Below, piece by piece: positions 28,333 to 37,158 of a DNA stretch of 64,000 nucleotides. The position numbers and the translations under genes were made by a program. The notes beneath the pieces were generated by a model that saw nothing but the letters and a program-made list of their open reading frames with translations, was not told where the DNA came from and did not search any database. The first letter of the stretch is position 1, and each line of letters starts with the position of its first letter. This stretch comes from Ferruginibacter paludis (GTDB lineage: Bacteria; Bacteroidota; Bacteroidia; Chitinophagales; Chitinophagaceae), in assembly GCF_030409685.1 (NCBI RefSeq), contig NZ_JAUFQJ010000007.1:248001-312000 (forward strand). Direction: 5' to 3'.

Positions 28333-30786
28333 ATGAAGAAATTGTTTGTACTGTGTTTTTTGATTGTTAACTGCTGGCTTGGCTTTGCCCAAAGCAGCAA
28401 AGCGCCCGCATATCCTTTAATAACTCATGATCCCTATTTCAGCATCTGGTCAACCACCGATGAACTGGCCGCATCGCCAACCAAACACTGGACAGGTGCC
28501 GATCAGTCTTTAATTGGTATGATAAAAGTAGATGGTGAAACCTATCGCTTTTTAGGCAATGTAGGCAAGATGTATAAAACAATTTTACCTGCCGGAGATG
28601 AAGTAAATTATGAAGCAGCGTACACGGAAGATCAGCCTGCTGAAGGCTGGATCAGTGCTGGCTTTGATGACAGTCAGTGGAAAAAAGGCAAAGCACCCTT
28701 TGGTGATAACTTAAGCGTGGTAAAAACAAAATGGCTCAGCAAAAATATCTGGATGAGAAGAAAGTTTGCAGTCGGCGATCTGAATCTTAACAACCTGTTT
28801 TTAAAATTAAGTCATGATGATGATGTGGAAGCTTACCTGAACGGCGACCTGGTGTATAAAAGAGTAGGGTGGACCAACAAATATATTTACCTGCCCATCA
28901 GCGATGATATCAAAAGCAAACTTAGAAAAGACGACAATATCTTAGCCATACATGTCATCAATAACGTAGGTGGCGCTATGCTGGATGCAGGCATTGTGGA
29001 AGAGCCCAAAGCGGCTACCGGCAACACCGTACAAACAGCCATACAAAACAGCGTGCAATTAAATGCTACACAAACCATCTACGATTTTACCTGTGGTAAA
29101 GTAAACCTGTCACTCACTTTTACTTCACCATTACTCATCAACAACCTGGCGATTTTAGCAAGGCCGGTATCCTATATCAGCGCTAAAATAAAGTCAACAG
29201 ATGGCGCTTCGCATGATGTGCAATTGTACTTTGGCGCTTCAACCGATATAGCGGCTAACACGCCCACACAGGCGATGACCACCCAGCAATATACTTCCCG
29301 AGGCTTGTCTATTTTAAAAGCTGGAACTGTTGAACAGCCTATATTACAAAAGAAAGGCGATGATCTGCGCATTGACTGGGGGTATATGTATGTAGCTGTT
29401 CCATCAGCCGCAGGCGTAAAACAGTCTGTTACTGAAGATGGGGATGCATCCAAATTATTTATGCCATCTGCAAACAATCTTAAAGGCGGCAAACACTTGT
29501 TACTGGGCACCGTGGTAAGCCTCGGTAAAATTGGCACTACTGTAAAAGAGCAGCTGATTTTAATGGGCTACGATGATCTGTATTCCATACAATATTTTAA
29601 AACAAACCTGCGCCCTTACTGGAACCAAAGCGGTACAGTAAAATTTGAGCAGGAACTTACACAGGCTGCAGCTGATTATAAAGCAACCATCAAAAAATGT
29701 GAGGTCATCAATAAAATGATTCATGATGACGCGGTGAAAGCCGGTGGTGAAGAATACGCAAAATTATGTGAGCTGGCCTACCGTCAAAGTATTGCCGCAC
29801 ACAAACTGGTTAAAAGTCCAAAGGGCGAATTGCTGTTGTTATCAAAAGAAAATTTTAGTAACGGCTCTATCAATACGGTGGATGTTACTTATCCATCAGC
29901 CCCATTGTACCTGGCTTATAATCCACAATTATTTGAAGGAATGCTGAACGGCATTTTTTATTACAGCGAAAGTGGTAAATGGGCCAAACCCTATCCATCA
30001 CACGATTTGGGAACTTATCCCATCGCCAACGGGCAAACTTATGGCGAAGACATGCCGGTAGAAGAATGTGGTAACATGATGGCGTTGACCGCAGCTGTTT
30101 GCAAGGCGGAAGGCAATGTGAACTATGCAAAAAAACACTGGAAAACACTGGCTATCTGGGCAGACTATTTAAGTAAAGAAGGTCTTGATCCGGCACTGCA
30201 ATTATGCACCGATGATTTCGCAGGTCACCTGGCACGCAACGCCAATCTTTCTATGAAGGCAATCGTTGCGTTGGGTGGTTATGTACAAATGGCTGAAAAA
30301 GCAGGCGAACAGCAGACCGCAGCCAAGTACCGAAGCATCACAAAAGACATGGTAAAAAAATGGATGGCCATGGCCGAAGACGGCGATCATTATTCTTTAA
30401 CTTTTAATGATAAAGGTACCTGGAGCCAAAAGTATAACCTTGTTTGGGACAAGGTGTTAAAACTGAATTATTTTCCCAAAGAAGTATATGAAAAAGAGAT
30501 AAAATATTACCTCACCAAACAAAATGAATTTGGATTGCCGCTGGATAGCAGGAAGACTTACACCAAATCAGACTGGATAATATGGACATCTGTGCTGGCA
30601 GACAATCAAAAAGATTTTACTGCATTGGTTGCCCCTGTTTATAAGTACGCCACGCAAACAACATCCCGCGTGCCCATCAGTGACTGGCACGAAACAACGG
30701 ATGGTAAAATGGTAGGCTTCCAGGCAAGAAGTGTTGTAGGTGGTTACTTTATGAAAGTGCTTGAAATGAAATTAAAAAACAAATAG
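28333..30786 (+). CDS. DUF4964/DUF5127/DUF4965 family protein (glutaminase A-like) with inserted beta-sandwich
   Basis: An 817-residue exported protein (signal peptide ending GFAQ). The N-terminus PAYPLITHDPYFSIWSTTDELA is the DUF4964 start. An inserted beta-sandwich resembling a galactose-binding domain (about 95-235, with GFDDSQWKKGKAPFGDN and DDDVEAYLNGDLVYKRVGW) comes next. DUF5127 (about 245-475) and DUF4965 (about 480-640, with YRQSIAAHKLV and DVTYPSAPLYLAYNP) follow, and a C-terminal alpha/alpha toroid (640-800) with CTDDFAGHLARNANLS. Relatives are annotated as glutaminase A, but in PULs they are probably glycan-active; the true activity is unknown. It starts about 55 bases after the heptamer array. 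Confidence 0.85.
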   Translation: MKKLFVLCFLIVNCWLGFAQSSKAPAYPLITHDPYFSIWSTTDELAASPTKHWTGADQSLIGMIKVDGETYRFLGNVGKMYKTILPAGDEVNYEAAYTEDQPAEGWISAGFDDSQWKKGKAPFGDNLSVVKTKWLSKNIWMRRKFAVGDLNLNNLFLKLSHDDDVEAYLNGDLVYKRVGWTNKYIYLPISDDIKSKLRKDDNILAIHVINNVGGAMLDAGIVEEPKAATGNTVQTAIQNSVQLNATQTIYDFTCGKVNLSLTFTSPLLINNLAILARPVSYISAKIKSTDGASHDVQLYFGASTDIAANTPTQAMTTQQYTSRGLSILKAGTVEQPILQKKGDDLRIDWGYMYVAVPSAAGVKQSVTEDGDASKLFMPSANNLKGGKHLLLGTVVSLGKIGTTVKEQLILMGYDDLYSIQYFKTNLRPYWNQSGTVKFEQELTQAAADYKATIKKCEVINKMIHDDAVKAGGEEYAKLCELAYRQSIAAHKLVKSPKGELLLLSKENFSNGSINTVDVTYPSAPLYLAYNPQLFEGMLNGIFYYSESGKWAKPYPSHDLGTYPIANGQTYGEDMPVEECGNMMALTAAVCKAEGNVNYAKKHWKTLAIWADYLSKEGLDPALQLCTDDFAGHLARNANLSMKAIVALGGYVQMAEKAGEQQTAAKYRSITKDMVKKWMAMAEDGDHYSLTFNDKGTWSQKYNLVWDKVLKLNYFPKEVYEKEIKYYLTKQNEFGLPLDSRKTYTKSDWIIWTSVLADNQKDFTALVAPVYKYATQTTSRVPISDWHETTDGKMVGFQARSVVGGYFMKVLEMKLKNK

Positions 30787-30867
30787 ACGATAGTTTAATA
30801 CAGGCATTTAAATTTAATACTGCAATACATTTTCAAACCAATAGTTAAACTCTTAATTTAATAAAGC

Positions 30868-31965
30868 ATGACAAAAAGCATACGGCTGTTCGCCCTGTTA
30901 TTTTTACTGGTTGTTTCAACAGCAACGCAGGCGCAGAAATCTAAAAAAGCAACAACAGCCGCGCCGGTAACGGGTACAGTTTGGTCGGTTGAAAAAGCAA
31001 CTGCATGGTACAACCAGCACAAGTGGATCACCGGTGCCAATTATATACCTGCCAACGCAATTAACCAGTTGGAAATGTGGCAGGCAGATACTTTTGATCC
31101 GGCAACAATTGATAAAGAACTAGGCTGGGCAAAGGGTTTGGGCTTTAATACCATGCGGGTATTTTTGCATTCCATCGCCTGGAAACAGGATCCTGATGGT
31201 TTTAAAAAACGTGTAGGAGAATTTTTAACCATCGCCGATAAGCACCACATTCAACCCCTGTTTGTATTTTTTGATGACTGCTGGAACAAGGAACCCAAAG
31301 CCGGTAAACAACCCGAAGTAAAGACAGGCATTCACAATTCAGGATGGATGCAGGACCCGGGCCAGCCGGCTTCGGCAGACAGCATCAACTTTCCCGGCCT
31401 TGAAAAATATGTAAAAGATGTGCTGACCAGTTTTGCACACGATAAAAGAATTTTATTGTGGGATTTATATAATGAGCCAGGTAACAATGGCAAGGGCGAT
31501 TCTTCCCTGGCATTGCTGACAAAATTGTTTGAATGGGCACGTGCGGTAAACCCCGATCAGCCAATATCTGCAGGCCTTTGGGCATGGGATCTTGAGAACC
31601 TGAATGCTTTCCAGTTAACACATTCCGATGTTATTACCTATCACGATTACCAGGAAGCGCCGCTGCATAAAACAGTCATCCAAATATTAAAGGCCAATGG
31701 CAAACCATTGATTTGCACGGAGTACATGGCACGCACGAGGAACAGCCGTTTCTCTACCGAATTGCCCATGATGAAAAAGGAAAATGTGGGCGCTATCAAC
31801 TGGGGTTTTGTTGCCGGAAAAACAAATACCATTTACGCCTGGGATACACCCACACCGGATGGTAGTCAGCCGGTAGAATGGTTTCATGATATTTTCAGAC
31901 CAGATGGAACAGCATACAGGGAAGATGAAGTTATCCTGATAAAAAAACTAAACGGGGTGCTATAA
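30868..31965 (+). CDS. Secreted GH5-like (clan GH-A) glycosidase
   Basis: A 365-residue exported protein with a signal peptide (to about residue 23, TQAQ). The TIM barrel shows clan GH-A signatures: LWDLYNEPGN with acid/base Glu203 at the end of strand 4 and PLICTEYMAR with nucleophile Glu285 at strand 7. Additional barrel strands are GFNTMRVFLHSIAW and PLFVFFDDCW. Database names for such proteins are often cellulase-family or 1,4-beta-xylanase; substrate is not deducible. It follows the DUF4964 gene by 81 bases on the same strand and ends in a strong terminator, so it is probably the last gene of that unit. Confidence 0.85.
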   Translation: MTKSIRLFALLFLLVVSTATQAQKSKKATTAAPVTGTVWSVEKATAWYNQHKWITGANYIPANAINQLEMWQADTFDPATIDKELGWAKGLGFNTMRVFLHSIAWKQDPDGFKKRVGEFLTIADKHHIQPLFVFFDDCWNKEPKAGKQPEVKTGIHNSGWMQDPGQPASADSINFPGLEKYVKDVLTSFAHDKRILLWDLYNEPGNNGKGDSSLALLTKLFEWARAVNPDQPISAGLWAWDLENLNAFQLTHSDVITYHDYQEAPLHKTVIQILKANGKPLICTEYMARTRNSRFSTELPMMKKENVGAINWGFVAGKTNTIYAWDTPTPDGSQPVEWFHDIFRPDGTAYREDEVILIKKLNGVL

Positions 31966-32000
31966 GCCCTTAAAAATAAATTTTCATATGGCAGTCGTTA

Positions 32001-32035
32001 AGACCTGTTGTTTCTACTCCAGGTCATTTTTTTTT
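32001..32035 (+). terminator. Rho-independent terminator after the GH5-like gene
   Basis: GACCTG (32002-32007) pairs with CAGGTC (32020-32025) over a 12-base loop and is followed by A then a run of nine or more T. Confidence 0.75.
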
Positions 32036-32204
32036 AACACAATACTTTTTTAACCAGCTAAGAGGCTTTATGGGACTGCATTGGCGACGCTCCGTTCAGC
32101 ATTTAAGCTTTGTGGAATTTCGGCCCGCTGAAGTAGGTAACTGCTGTTGATGCGACAATTTAAGTAAGGAATTATCTTAATTATCTGCTTTTAAAAACAC
32201 CTCA

Positions 32205-33242
32205 ATGAGTGAAATTATTTTAAAAGTAACACTGATGGATATTGCACGGGAGCTGAATATAACTGCGGCCACCGTGTCCCGTGCGCTGAGCGATCATCCC
32301 GGAATAAAAGAATCTACAAAAAAAATAGTAAGGGAAGTAGCGGAGAAATTACAGTATCAGCCCAATAAAATAGCCTCGTCTTTACGCTCCGGCAAATCAA
32401 ATATCATTGGGGTAATTATACCAAGTGCGGAAATCAATTTCTTTGGTTCTGTAGTACATGGCATTGAAAAAATTGCCAACGAAAATCATTACAACGTACT
32501 CATTTATCAAACCAATGAAATGTATGAGTACGAGAAAAAAGGCGTACAAACATTTTTGCAGTCGCAGGTAGATGGCGTGCTGGCTTCCATCTCAAAAGAA
32601 AGCATCAACCTGGATCATTACAATGAAATAAAAAAACGCGGTGTGCCGCTGATCCTCTTCGACAGGGCGGTAGATACACTTGGTGTATCCTCCGTAGTGG
32701 TGGATGATTATGCGGGTGCCTTTGCTGCTACCAAACACCTCATCATGCAGGGTTGCAGGCGCATAGCGCATATCGGCGGCCAGCAGCATGTAAGTATATT
32801 TAACCAGCGTTTAAAGGGCTATATTGATGCACTGAATGTACATAACATCGCCGTGGATGACGATTTGATTGTGTTTGGAAAAGTAAGCATCGAATCGGGG
32901 CGTGACTGGATGAAGAAATTGCTGGCGTCGCCGAAAATGCCGGATGGCCTTTTTGCAGTGGAAGATTTTACAGCGCTCGGCGCCATGCAGGCCATTAAAT
33001 CAGCAGGCATAAAAATACCGGATGAAATTGCCATCATCGGTTTTGCCAATGAACCTTTTGGCGAGTACATTACACCATCGCTTTCAACGGTAAACCAGCA
33101 AACGGTACAAATGGGGGAAGAAGCAGCCAAGTTATTTTTTGGTTCACAGGAAAAAAAGGGCGATGCCAATGCAAGTCCGTTTAAACTCGTGTTGCAGCCG
33201 GAGTTAATTTGCAGGCAATCGAGCCAGAAAAAATTTAAATAA
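32205..33242 (+). CDS. LacI-family transcriptional regulator
   Basis: A 345-residue cytosolic regulator. The N-terminal helix-turn-helix (about 8-30, VTLMDIARELNITAATVSRA) and hinge helix (about 50-60, NKIASSLRSG) are classical. The periplasmic-binding-protein-like sensor domain (about 65-335) starts NIIGVIIPSAEINFF and contains DGVLASIS, AHIGGQQ, DGLFAVEDFTALG and IAIIGFANEPFGEYITPSLST. The effector is likely a sugar or sugar phosphate. It stands alone between the PUL halves, and two matching palindromes (TGTAAACGAT-TACA/TGCA) occur at 20203 and 33373. Direct control of susC and the sialidase-like/GH127 pair is a reasonable inference. Confidence 0.93.
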   Translation: MSEIILKVTLMDIARELNITAATVSRALSDHPGIKESTKKIVREVAEKLQYQPNKIASSLRSGKSNIIGVIIPSAEINFFGSVVHGIEKIANENHYNVLIYQTNEMYEYEKKGVQTFLQSQVDGVLASISKESINLDHYNEIKKRGVPLILFDRAVDTLGVSSVVVDDYAGAFAATKHLIMQGCRRIAHIGGQQHVSIFNQRLKGYIDALNVHNIAVDDDLIVFGKVSIESGRDWMKKLLASPKMPDGLFAVEDFTALGAMQAIKSAGIKIPDEIAIIGFANEPFGEYITPSLSTVNQQTVQMGEEAAKLFFGSQEKKGDANASPFKLVLQPELICRQSSQKKFK

Positions 33243-33372
33243 TGACAACAGTACTCAGTGAAACGATTTGAATGTATTTTGACTTGATTTGATGCGTTCA
33301 TTCCTGATTGCTTACATTACTTTACAATACTGTTATTCAAAAATTCAAAGCAAGACTGTTTTTGAATAATAA

Positions 33373-33386
33373 TGTAAACGATTGCA
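33373..33386. promoter_or_regulatory. LacI-family operator upstream of the sialidase-like gene
   Basis: TGTAAACGATTGCA differs by one base from the site upstream of susC. It lies 64 bases before the start of the sialidase-fold gene and 130 bases after lacI, so it may control the downstream pair. Confidence 0.68.
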
Positions 33387-33449
33387 GTTAATTTTAAGCC
33401 GCCAATGAACCAATCCAATGTAAAATTTACGTCCGGCAATTAATTAAGC

Positions 33450-34631
33450 ATGCGTAGATATTTTAAAATTTATATCACTTTTATTGTGTTTGCAATTGTT
33501 GCATGCAGTAATAAAACTGTGCCCACAACTTCACCCGGCAGGATAAAAAATCATCCAGCAAAGCACATCAGTTGGGATCAGTCATCTTTAAAGAAATTAG
33601 CACCCCTAAACGGAAGCAATGTTACGTACTGCGGTTATCCGCGAATGATACAGCTGCATGATAAAAGTTTGATCTGCGTGTATGAAGTAGCAGGCGGTAA
33701 TATCGAAGGTATTAAAAGTGCTGACGTCGGAAATACGTGGTCTGCACCACTTATAATAGCCACCCGGCAAAACGGCGTCAATATGGCCGTACCCGAAATA
33801 CTTGAATTAAAAGATCATTCTTTGTTGGCATCTTATAATCCCCGGCCTTCGCCCATAGATTCCACTAAACACTTTGGCATTCGCACCAAAAAAAGTTATG
33901 ATGGCGGCCTGACATGGAAAGATGAACGCCTGTTGTATGAAGCAGATTCAAAAGTTGAAGATGGTTGTTGGGAGCCATCACAAATACAATTGCCTTCAGG
34001 CGAGATACAATTATTTTTCAGCAACGAAGGCATTTACACCCACAGTAACGAACAAAATATTTCTATCTTCCGCTCAATGGATAATGGATTAAGCTGGACG
34101 ACCGAACCGCAAATTGTGAGCTTTCGTGCAGGCAAAAGAGATGGCATGCCGGTGCCTATTTTATTAAAGGATAAAAATGAAATCCTATTTTCCATAGAAG
34201 ATAACGCGGTCAATACTTTTAAACCATCTATCATCCGTGGTTCCATCGATGGTAAATGGAGTAGTGTTGTTGATGGTGGCAGTAGCAGCCGGAATGCAGC
34301 TTTGACAACACCTTTGCCTGACAGTGTGTACGCAGGCGCTCCCTACCTGCACCAGCTTAAAACTGGCGAAACCATTTTAGCCTACCAGGGAACAACGGGC
34401 AGAAATAATAACTGGGAGCAGTCCTGTATGTTTGTTACCGTCGGTGATAATGATGGAAGAAACTTCGGACAGACCTCTATTCCTTTTAACGTGCCACTCA
34501 ATAAACATGGGCTGTGGAATTCGCTTTGTGTGCTGGACGATGATACCATCATTGCGCTTACATCAACCAATGCCTATTCCGATAAAGGTGGCGAGGTTTG
34601 GATGATAAAAGGTCATTTAGTAAACGATTAA
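33450..34631 (+). CDS. Sialidase-fold (BNR-repeat) lipoprotein, possible exo-glycosidase
   Basis: A 393-residue lipoprotein with lipobox VACS (Cys19 or nearby). The body is a six-bladed propeller with several BNR/Asp-box elements: SADVGNTWSAP, SYDGGLTWKDE and SMDNGLSWTTE. A single early Arg (YPRMIQL) could be part of the substrate site. Family candidates are GH33 sialidase or GH93 exo-1,5-arabinanase, which shares the fold. With GH127 next door the arabinan option is attractive but unproven. The 35-base gap to GH127 suggests one operon, led by the LacI-type site. Confidence 0.78.
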   Translation: MRRYFKIYITFIVFAIVACSNKTVPTTSPGRIKNHPAKHISWDQSSLKKLAPLNGSNVTYCGYPRMIQLHDKSLICVYEVAGGNIEGIKSADVGNTWSAPLIIATRQNGVNMAVPEILELKDHSLLASYNPRPSPIDSTKHFGIRTKKSYDGGLTWKDERLLYEADSKVEDGCWEPSQIQLPSGEIQLFFSNEGIYTHSNEQNISIFRSMDNGLSWTTEPQIVSFRAGKRDGMPVPILLKDKNEILFSIEDNAVNTFKPSIIRGSIDGKWSSVVDGGSSSRNAALTTPLPDSVYAGAPYLHQLKTGETILAYQGTTGRNNNWEQSCMFVTVGDNDGRNFGQTSIPFNVPLNKHGLWNSLCVLDDDTIIALTSTNAYSDKGGEVWMIKGHLVND

Positions 34632-34666
34632 TAATTCAATAAAATAAAGGCACAAATAATTTAAGT

Positions 34667-36751
34667 ATGAAATCTGTAAAAATTGTTTTGTTTGTTTTGA
34701 TGTTGATGATAGTGGTAGTGCCAGCCAGGCTGGCGGCGCAAAATGCGGTAAAAATTACGAATGTAAAACGTCCGTCTACCGCAACTGCCAACAAGTTTTA
34801 TACTGGCAACAAAGCTCCATTAGCGCCACTGGCATTTGTGAAGTTACCTGTCGGCAGTATCAGGCCCAACGGCTGGATTTTAAAATACCTGGAGCTCCAG
34901 CGGGATGGCTTAACCGGTAAACTCGGTGAAATAAGTGCCTGGCTTGATAAAAACAACAACGCCTGGTTTAGTGGTACCGGCAAAGGCGATCATGGCTGGG
35001 AAGAAGTGCCTTACTGGTTAAAAGGTTATGGCAACCTCGGTTATATTTTAAAAGATGAAAAGATTGTAGCTGAAACAAAATTATGGCTCGACAAAGTATT
35101 TCAAAGCCAGCAGCCAAATGGTTATTTCGGTCCCGCCTTTGCCACGACTGATATACAGGAGGCCAAAGCTGGTCTGCAGGACATGTGGCCCAACATGCTG
35201 ATGTTATGGTGCATGCAATCGTATTACGAATACAGCAACGATGCAAGGGTGATTCCGTTTATGACAAAATATTTTAAATGGCAATCTACCGTGCCGGAAG
35301 CAAAGCTGCTGAAGATTTATTGGGAGAACAGCCGTGGCGGTGATAACCTTTACAGCATTTATTGGCTGTACAATCGTACCGGTGAAAAATGGTTGCTGGA
35401 TCTTGCCAATAAAATTCACCGCAATACAGCCGACTGGTCGCAAAAGGACAGGTTACCCAACTGGCACAATGTAAACATCGCTCAATGTTTTCGTGAACCT
35501 GCAACATATTACATGCAAACAAAGGACAGCAGTTTTTTGAACGCCACCTACAACGATTTTTACCTGGTAAGAAGCATTTACGGGCAAGTGCCCGGAGGTA
35601 TGTTTGGTGCCGATGAAAACGCCAGAAAAGGTTTTGATGATCCAAGACAGGCGGTAGAAACCTGTGGCATGGTAGAGCAAATGGCGAGCGATGAAATCTT
35701 AACCGGCATCACGGGAGATCCCATGTGGGCCGATCATTGCGAGGAAGTTGCTTTTAATACTTACCCTGCAGCAGTGATGCCCGACTTTAAAGGTTTGCGT
35801 TATTTAACAGCACCCAACATGGTGGTGAGTGACAGCCGCAACCATGCGCCCGGCATTCAAAACGAAGGCCCGTTTTTAATGATGAATCCTTTCAGCAGCC
35901 GTTGCTGCCAGCACAACCATGCACAGGGATGGCCTTATTATGCAGAACATTTATGGATGGCAACTCCTGATAATGGTATTGCCGCGTTGCTGTACAATAG
36001 CAGTGAAGTAACCGCTAAAGTAGGCACAGGAAAAGGTAGTCTTGTTACGCTTAAACAAACCACGCATTATCCTTTTGATGAAAACATAAAAATTGAAATC
36101 AATACAAAAGTTAGTACCAGTTTTCCTTTGTACCTGCGCATTCCAAACTGGTGCAGCAATGCAACCATTTGGGTAAATGGTGTTGATGAAAAAGTAGTGG
36201 TTGAACCCGGCTCTTATGCCCGCATTGAAACCAAATGGAAGCAGGGTGATGTAGTAGAATTGATGTTACCGATGAAGCTGAAAAAACAAGACTGGACGAA
36301 GAATAAAAACAGTGTCAGCATCAGTTATGGTCCGCTTACTTTCTCTTTAAAAATTGATGAGTCTTATAAAATGGTCGACAGTAAAAAAGCCGTTGCGTGG
36401 GATTCCAAATGGCAGCCGAATGCAGACCAAAGCAAATGGCCGTCCTACGAAATTTACCCGGCCAGCATGTGGAATTACGGACTTGCCTTAAATGATCAGC
36501 CTTTGGAAAGCCAGTTTGAAATGGTTAAAAAGGCTTGGCCCGAAAATGATTTTCCTTTTACCGAAGCTGACGTTCCATTTATGCTGAAAGCAAAAGGAAA
36601 AATTATTCCGGAATGGATACTGGATAAATATGGTTTGTGTGACGTATTGCCGCAAAGCCCGGTAACCGTAGCAACAAAAGAACAGCCTATAGAACTGATA
36701 CCAATGGGCGCTGCGAGGTTAAGGATTGCATCGTTTCCGGTAGTGAAATAA
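34667..36751 (+). CDS. GH127-type beta-L-arabinofuranosidase (DUF1680 family)
   Basis: A 694-residue exported protein (signal peptide ending LAAQ). An alpha/alpha-barrel (about 60-440) is followed by beta-sandwich domains. In characterised GH127 enzymes a Zn ion is held by one Glu and three Cys, one Cys being the nucleophile. Here Glu331-x-Cys333 (VETCGM) and Cys413-Cys414 (SRCCQHN) supply that set. Other family motifs are HGWEEVPYWLKGYGNLGY and NGYFGPAF. The enzyme would release beta-L-arabinofuranose from plant glycoproteins or pectic side chains in the periplasm. It is a close downstream partner of the sialidase-fold gene. Confidence 0.9.
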   Translation: MKSVKIVLFVLMLMIVVVPARLAAQNAVKITNVKRPSTATANKFYTGNKAPLAPLAFVKLPVGSIRPNGWILKYLELQRDGLTGKLGEISAWLDKNNNAWFSGTGKGDHGWEEVPYWLKGYGNLGYILKDEKIVAETKLWLDKVFQSQQPNGYFGPAFATTDIQEAKAGLQDMWPNMLMLWCMQSYYEYSNDARVIPFMTKYFKWQSTVPEAKLLKIYWENSRGGDNLYSIYWLYNRTGEKWLLDLANKIHRNTADWSQKDRLPNWHNVNIAQCFREPATYYMQTKDSSFLNATYNDFYLVRSIYGQVPGGMFGADENARKGFDDPRQAVETCGMVEQMASDEILTGITGDPMWADHCEEVAFNTYPAAVMPDFKGLRYLTAPNMVVSDSRNHAPGIQNEGPFLMMNPFSSRCCQHNHAQGWPYYAEHLWMATPDNGIAALLYNSSEVTAKVGTGKGSLVTLKQTTHYPFDENIKIEINTKVSTSFPLYLRIPNWCSNATIWVNGVDEKVVVEPGSYARIETKWKQGDVVELMLPMKLKKQDWTKNKNSVSISYGPLTFSLKIDESYKMVDSKKAVAWDSKWQPNADQSKWPSYEIYPASMWNYGLALNDQPLESQFEMVKKAWPENDFPFTEADVPFMLKAKGKIIPEWILDKYGLCDVLPQSPVTVATKEQPIELIPMGAARLRIASFPVVK

Positions 36752-36856
36752 TTAAAATTAAAAAGTCAAAAGTAAAAGAATACGAGCTTAATTGTTGGGA
36801 TGTATTTCGGCTTTTTACTTTTCAACAAAGCGCTGGAGACCGGGCCGGCATTGAGC

Positions 36857-36884
36857 TACGGTCGGTACCGAAGGTCATACCGTA
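36857..36884 (+). repeat. Small hairpin repeat shared with 59215-59240
   Basis: TACGGTCGGTACCGAAGGTC followed by ATACCGTA. The reverse complement of 59215-59240 reads TACGGTCGGCACCGAAGGTG then AGACC, so the two match over about 25 bases with three differences. Confidence 0.6.
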
Positions 36885-37052
36885 AAAGAACGTGATTAAA
36901 AATGGTTAGTTATAAGCTGTAAATACCAGGCCTGAAGGACTGACATTATTATAGAAAAAAAGTAAGAGAAACGTACTCAAAAACACAGAAGGGGTGACAT
37001 TGAAAATGTGCTTTTGCACACCGAAGGCTATTGCATTGAAGAAGACACTTCG

Positions 37053-37110
37053 ATCCGTTGTTGCCAAAGCTGAAAAAGTAAAAGTGAGTGACACAACGAT
37101 GCTTAATTGA
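37053..37110 (+). repeat. Dispersed repeat, copy C
   Basis: Same-strand match to 2792-2849 and opposite-strand match to about 5000-5063. The invariant core GAGTGACACAACGATG is at 37086-37101. It ends about 49 bases before the galK start. Confidence 0.75.
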
Positions 37111-37158
37111 AAAACAAAAGTTCGTAACAAAATAAAAAAATAATAACACAGCTACTAC

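Larger units (their letters stand above)
36752..37158. other. Intergenic region with heptamer remnants, small hairpin repeat and dispersed repeat
   Basis: 407 bases before galK. It holds a short run of 7-base units (ATTAAAA AGTCAAA AGTAAAA, about 36757-36777), a repeat hairpin at 36857-36884 also found at 59215-59240, and copy C of the dispersed repeat at 37053-37110. Antisense small frames through the repeat look non-coding. The galK promoter should be here but no consensus box was recognised. Confidence 0.6.

Noticed and set aside
36906..37149. Two minus-strand frames of 66-74 codons with hydrophobic residues before galK
   Set aside because: They are antisense to the dispersed repeat (copy C) and derive from its sequence; related frames appear at the other copies. 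Non-coding repeat is the better explanation.
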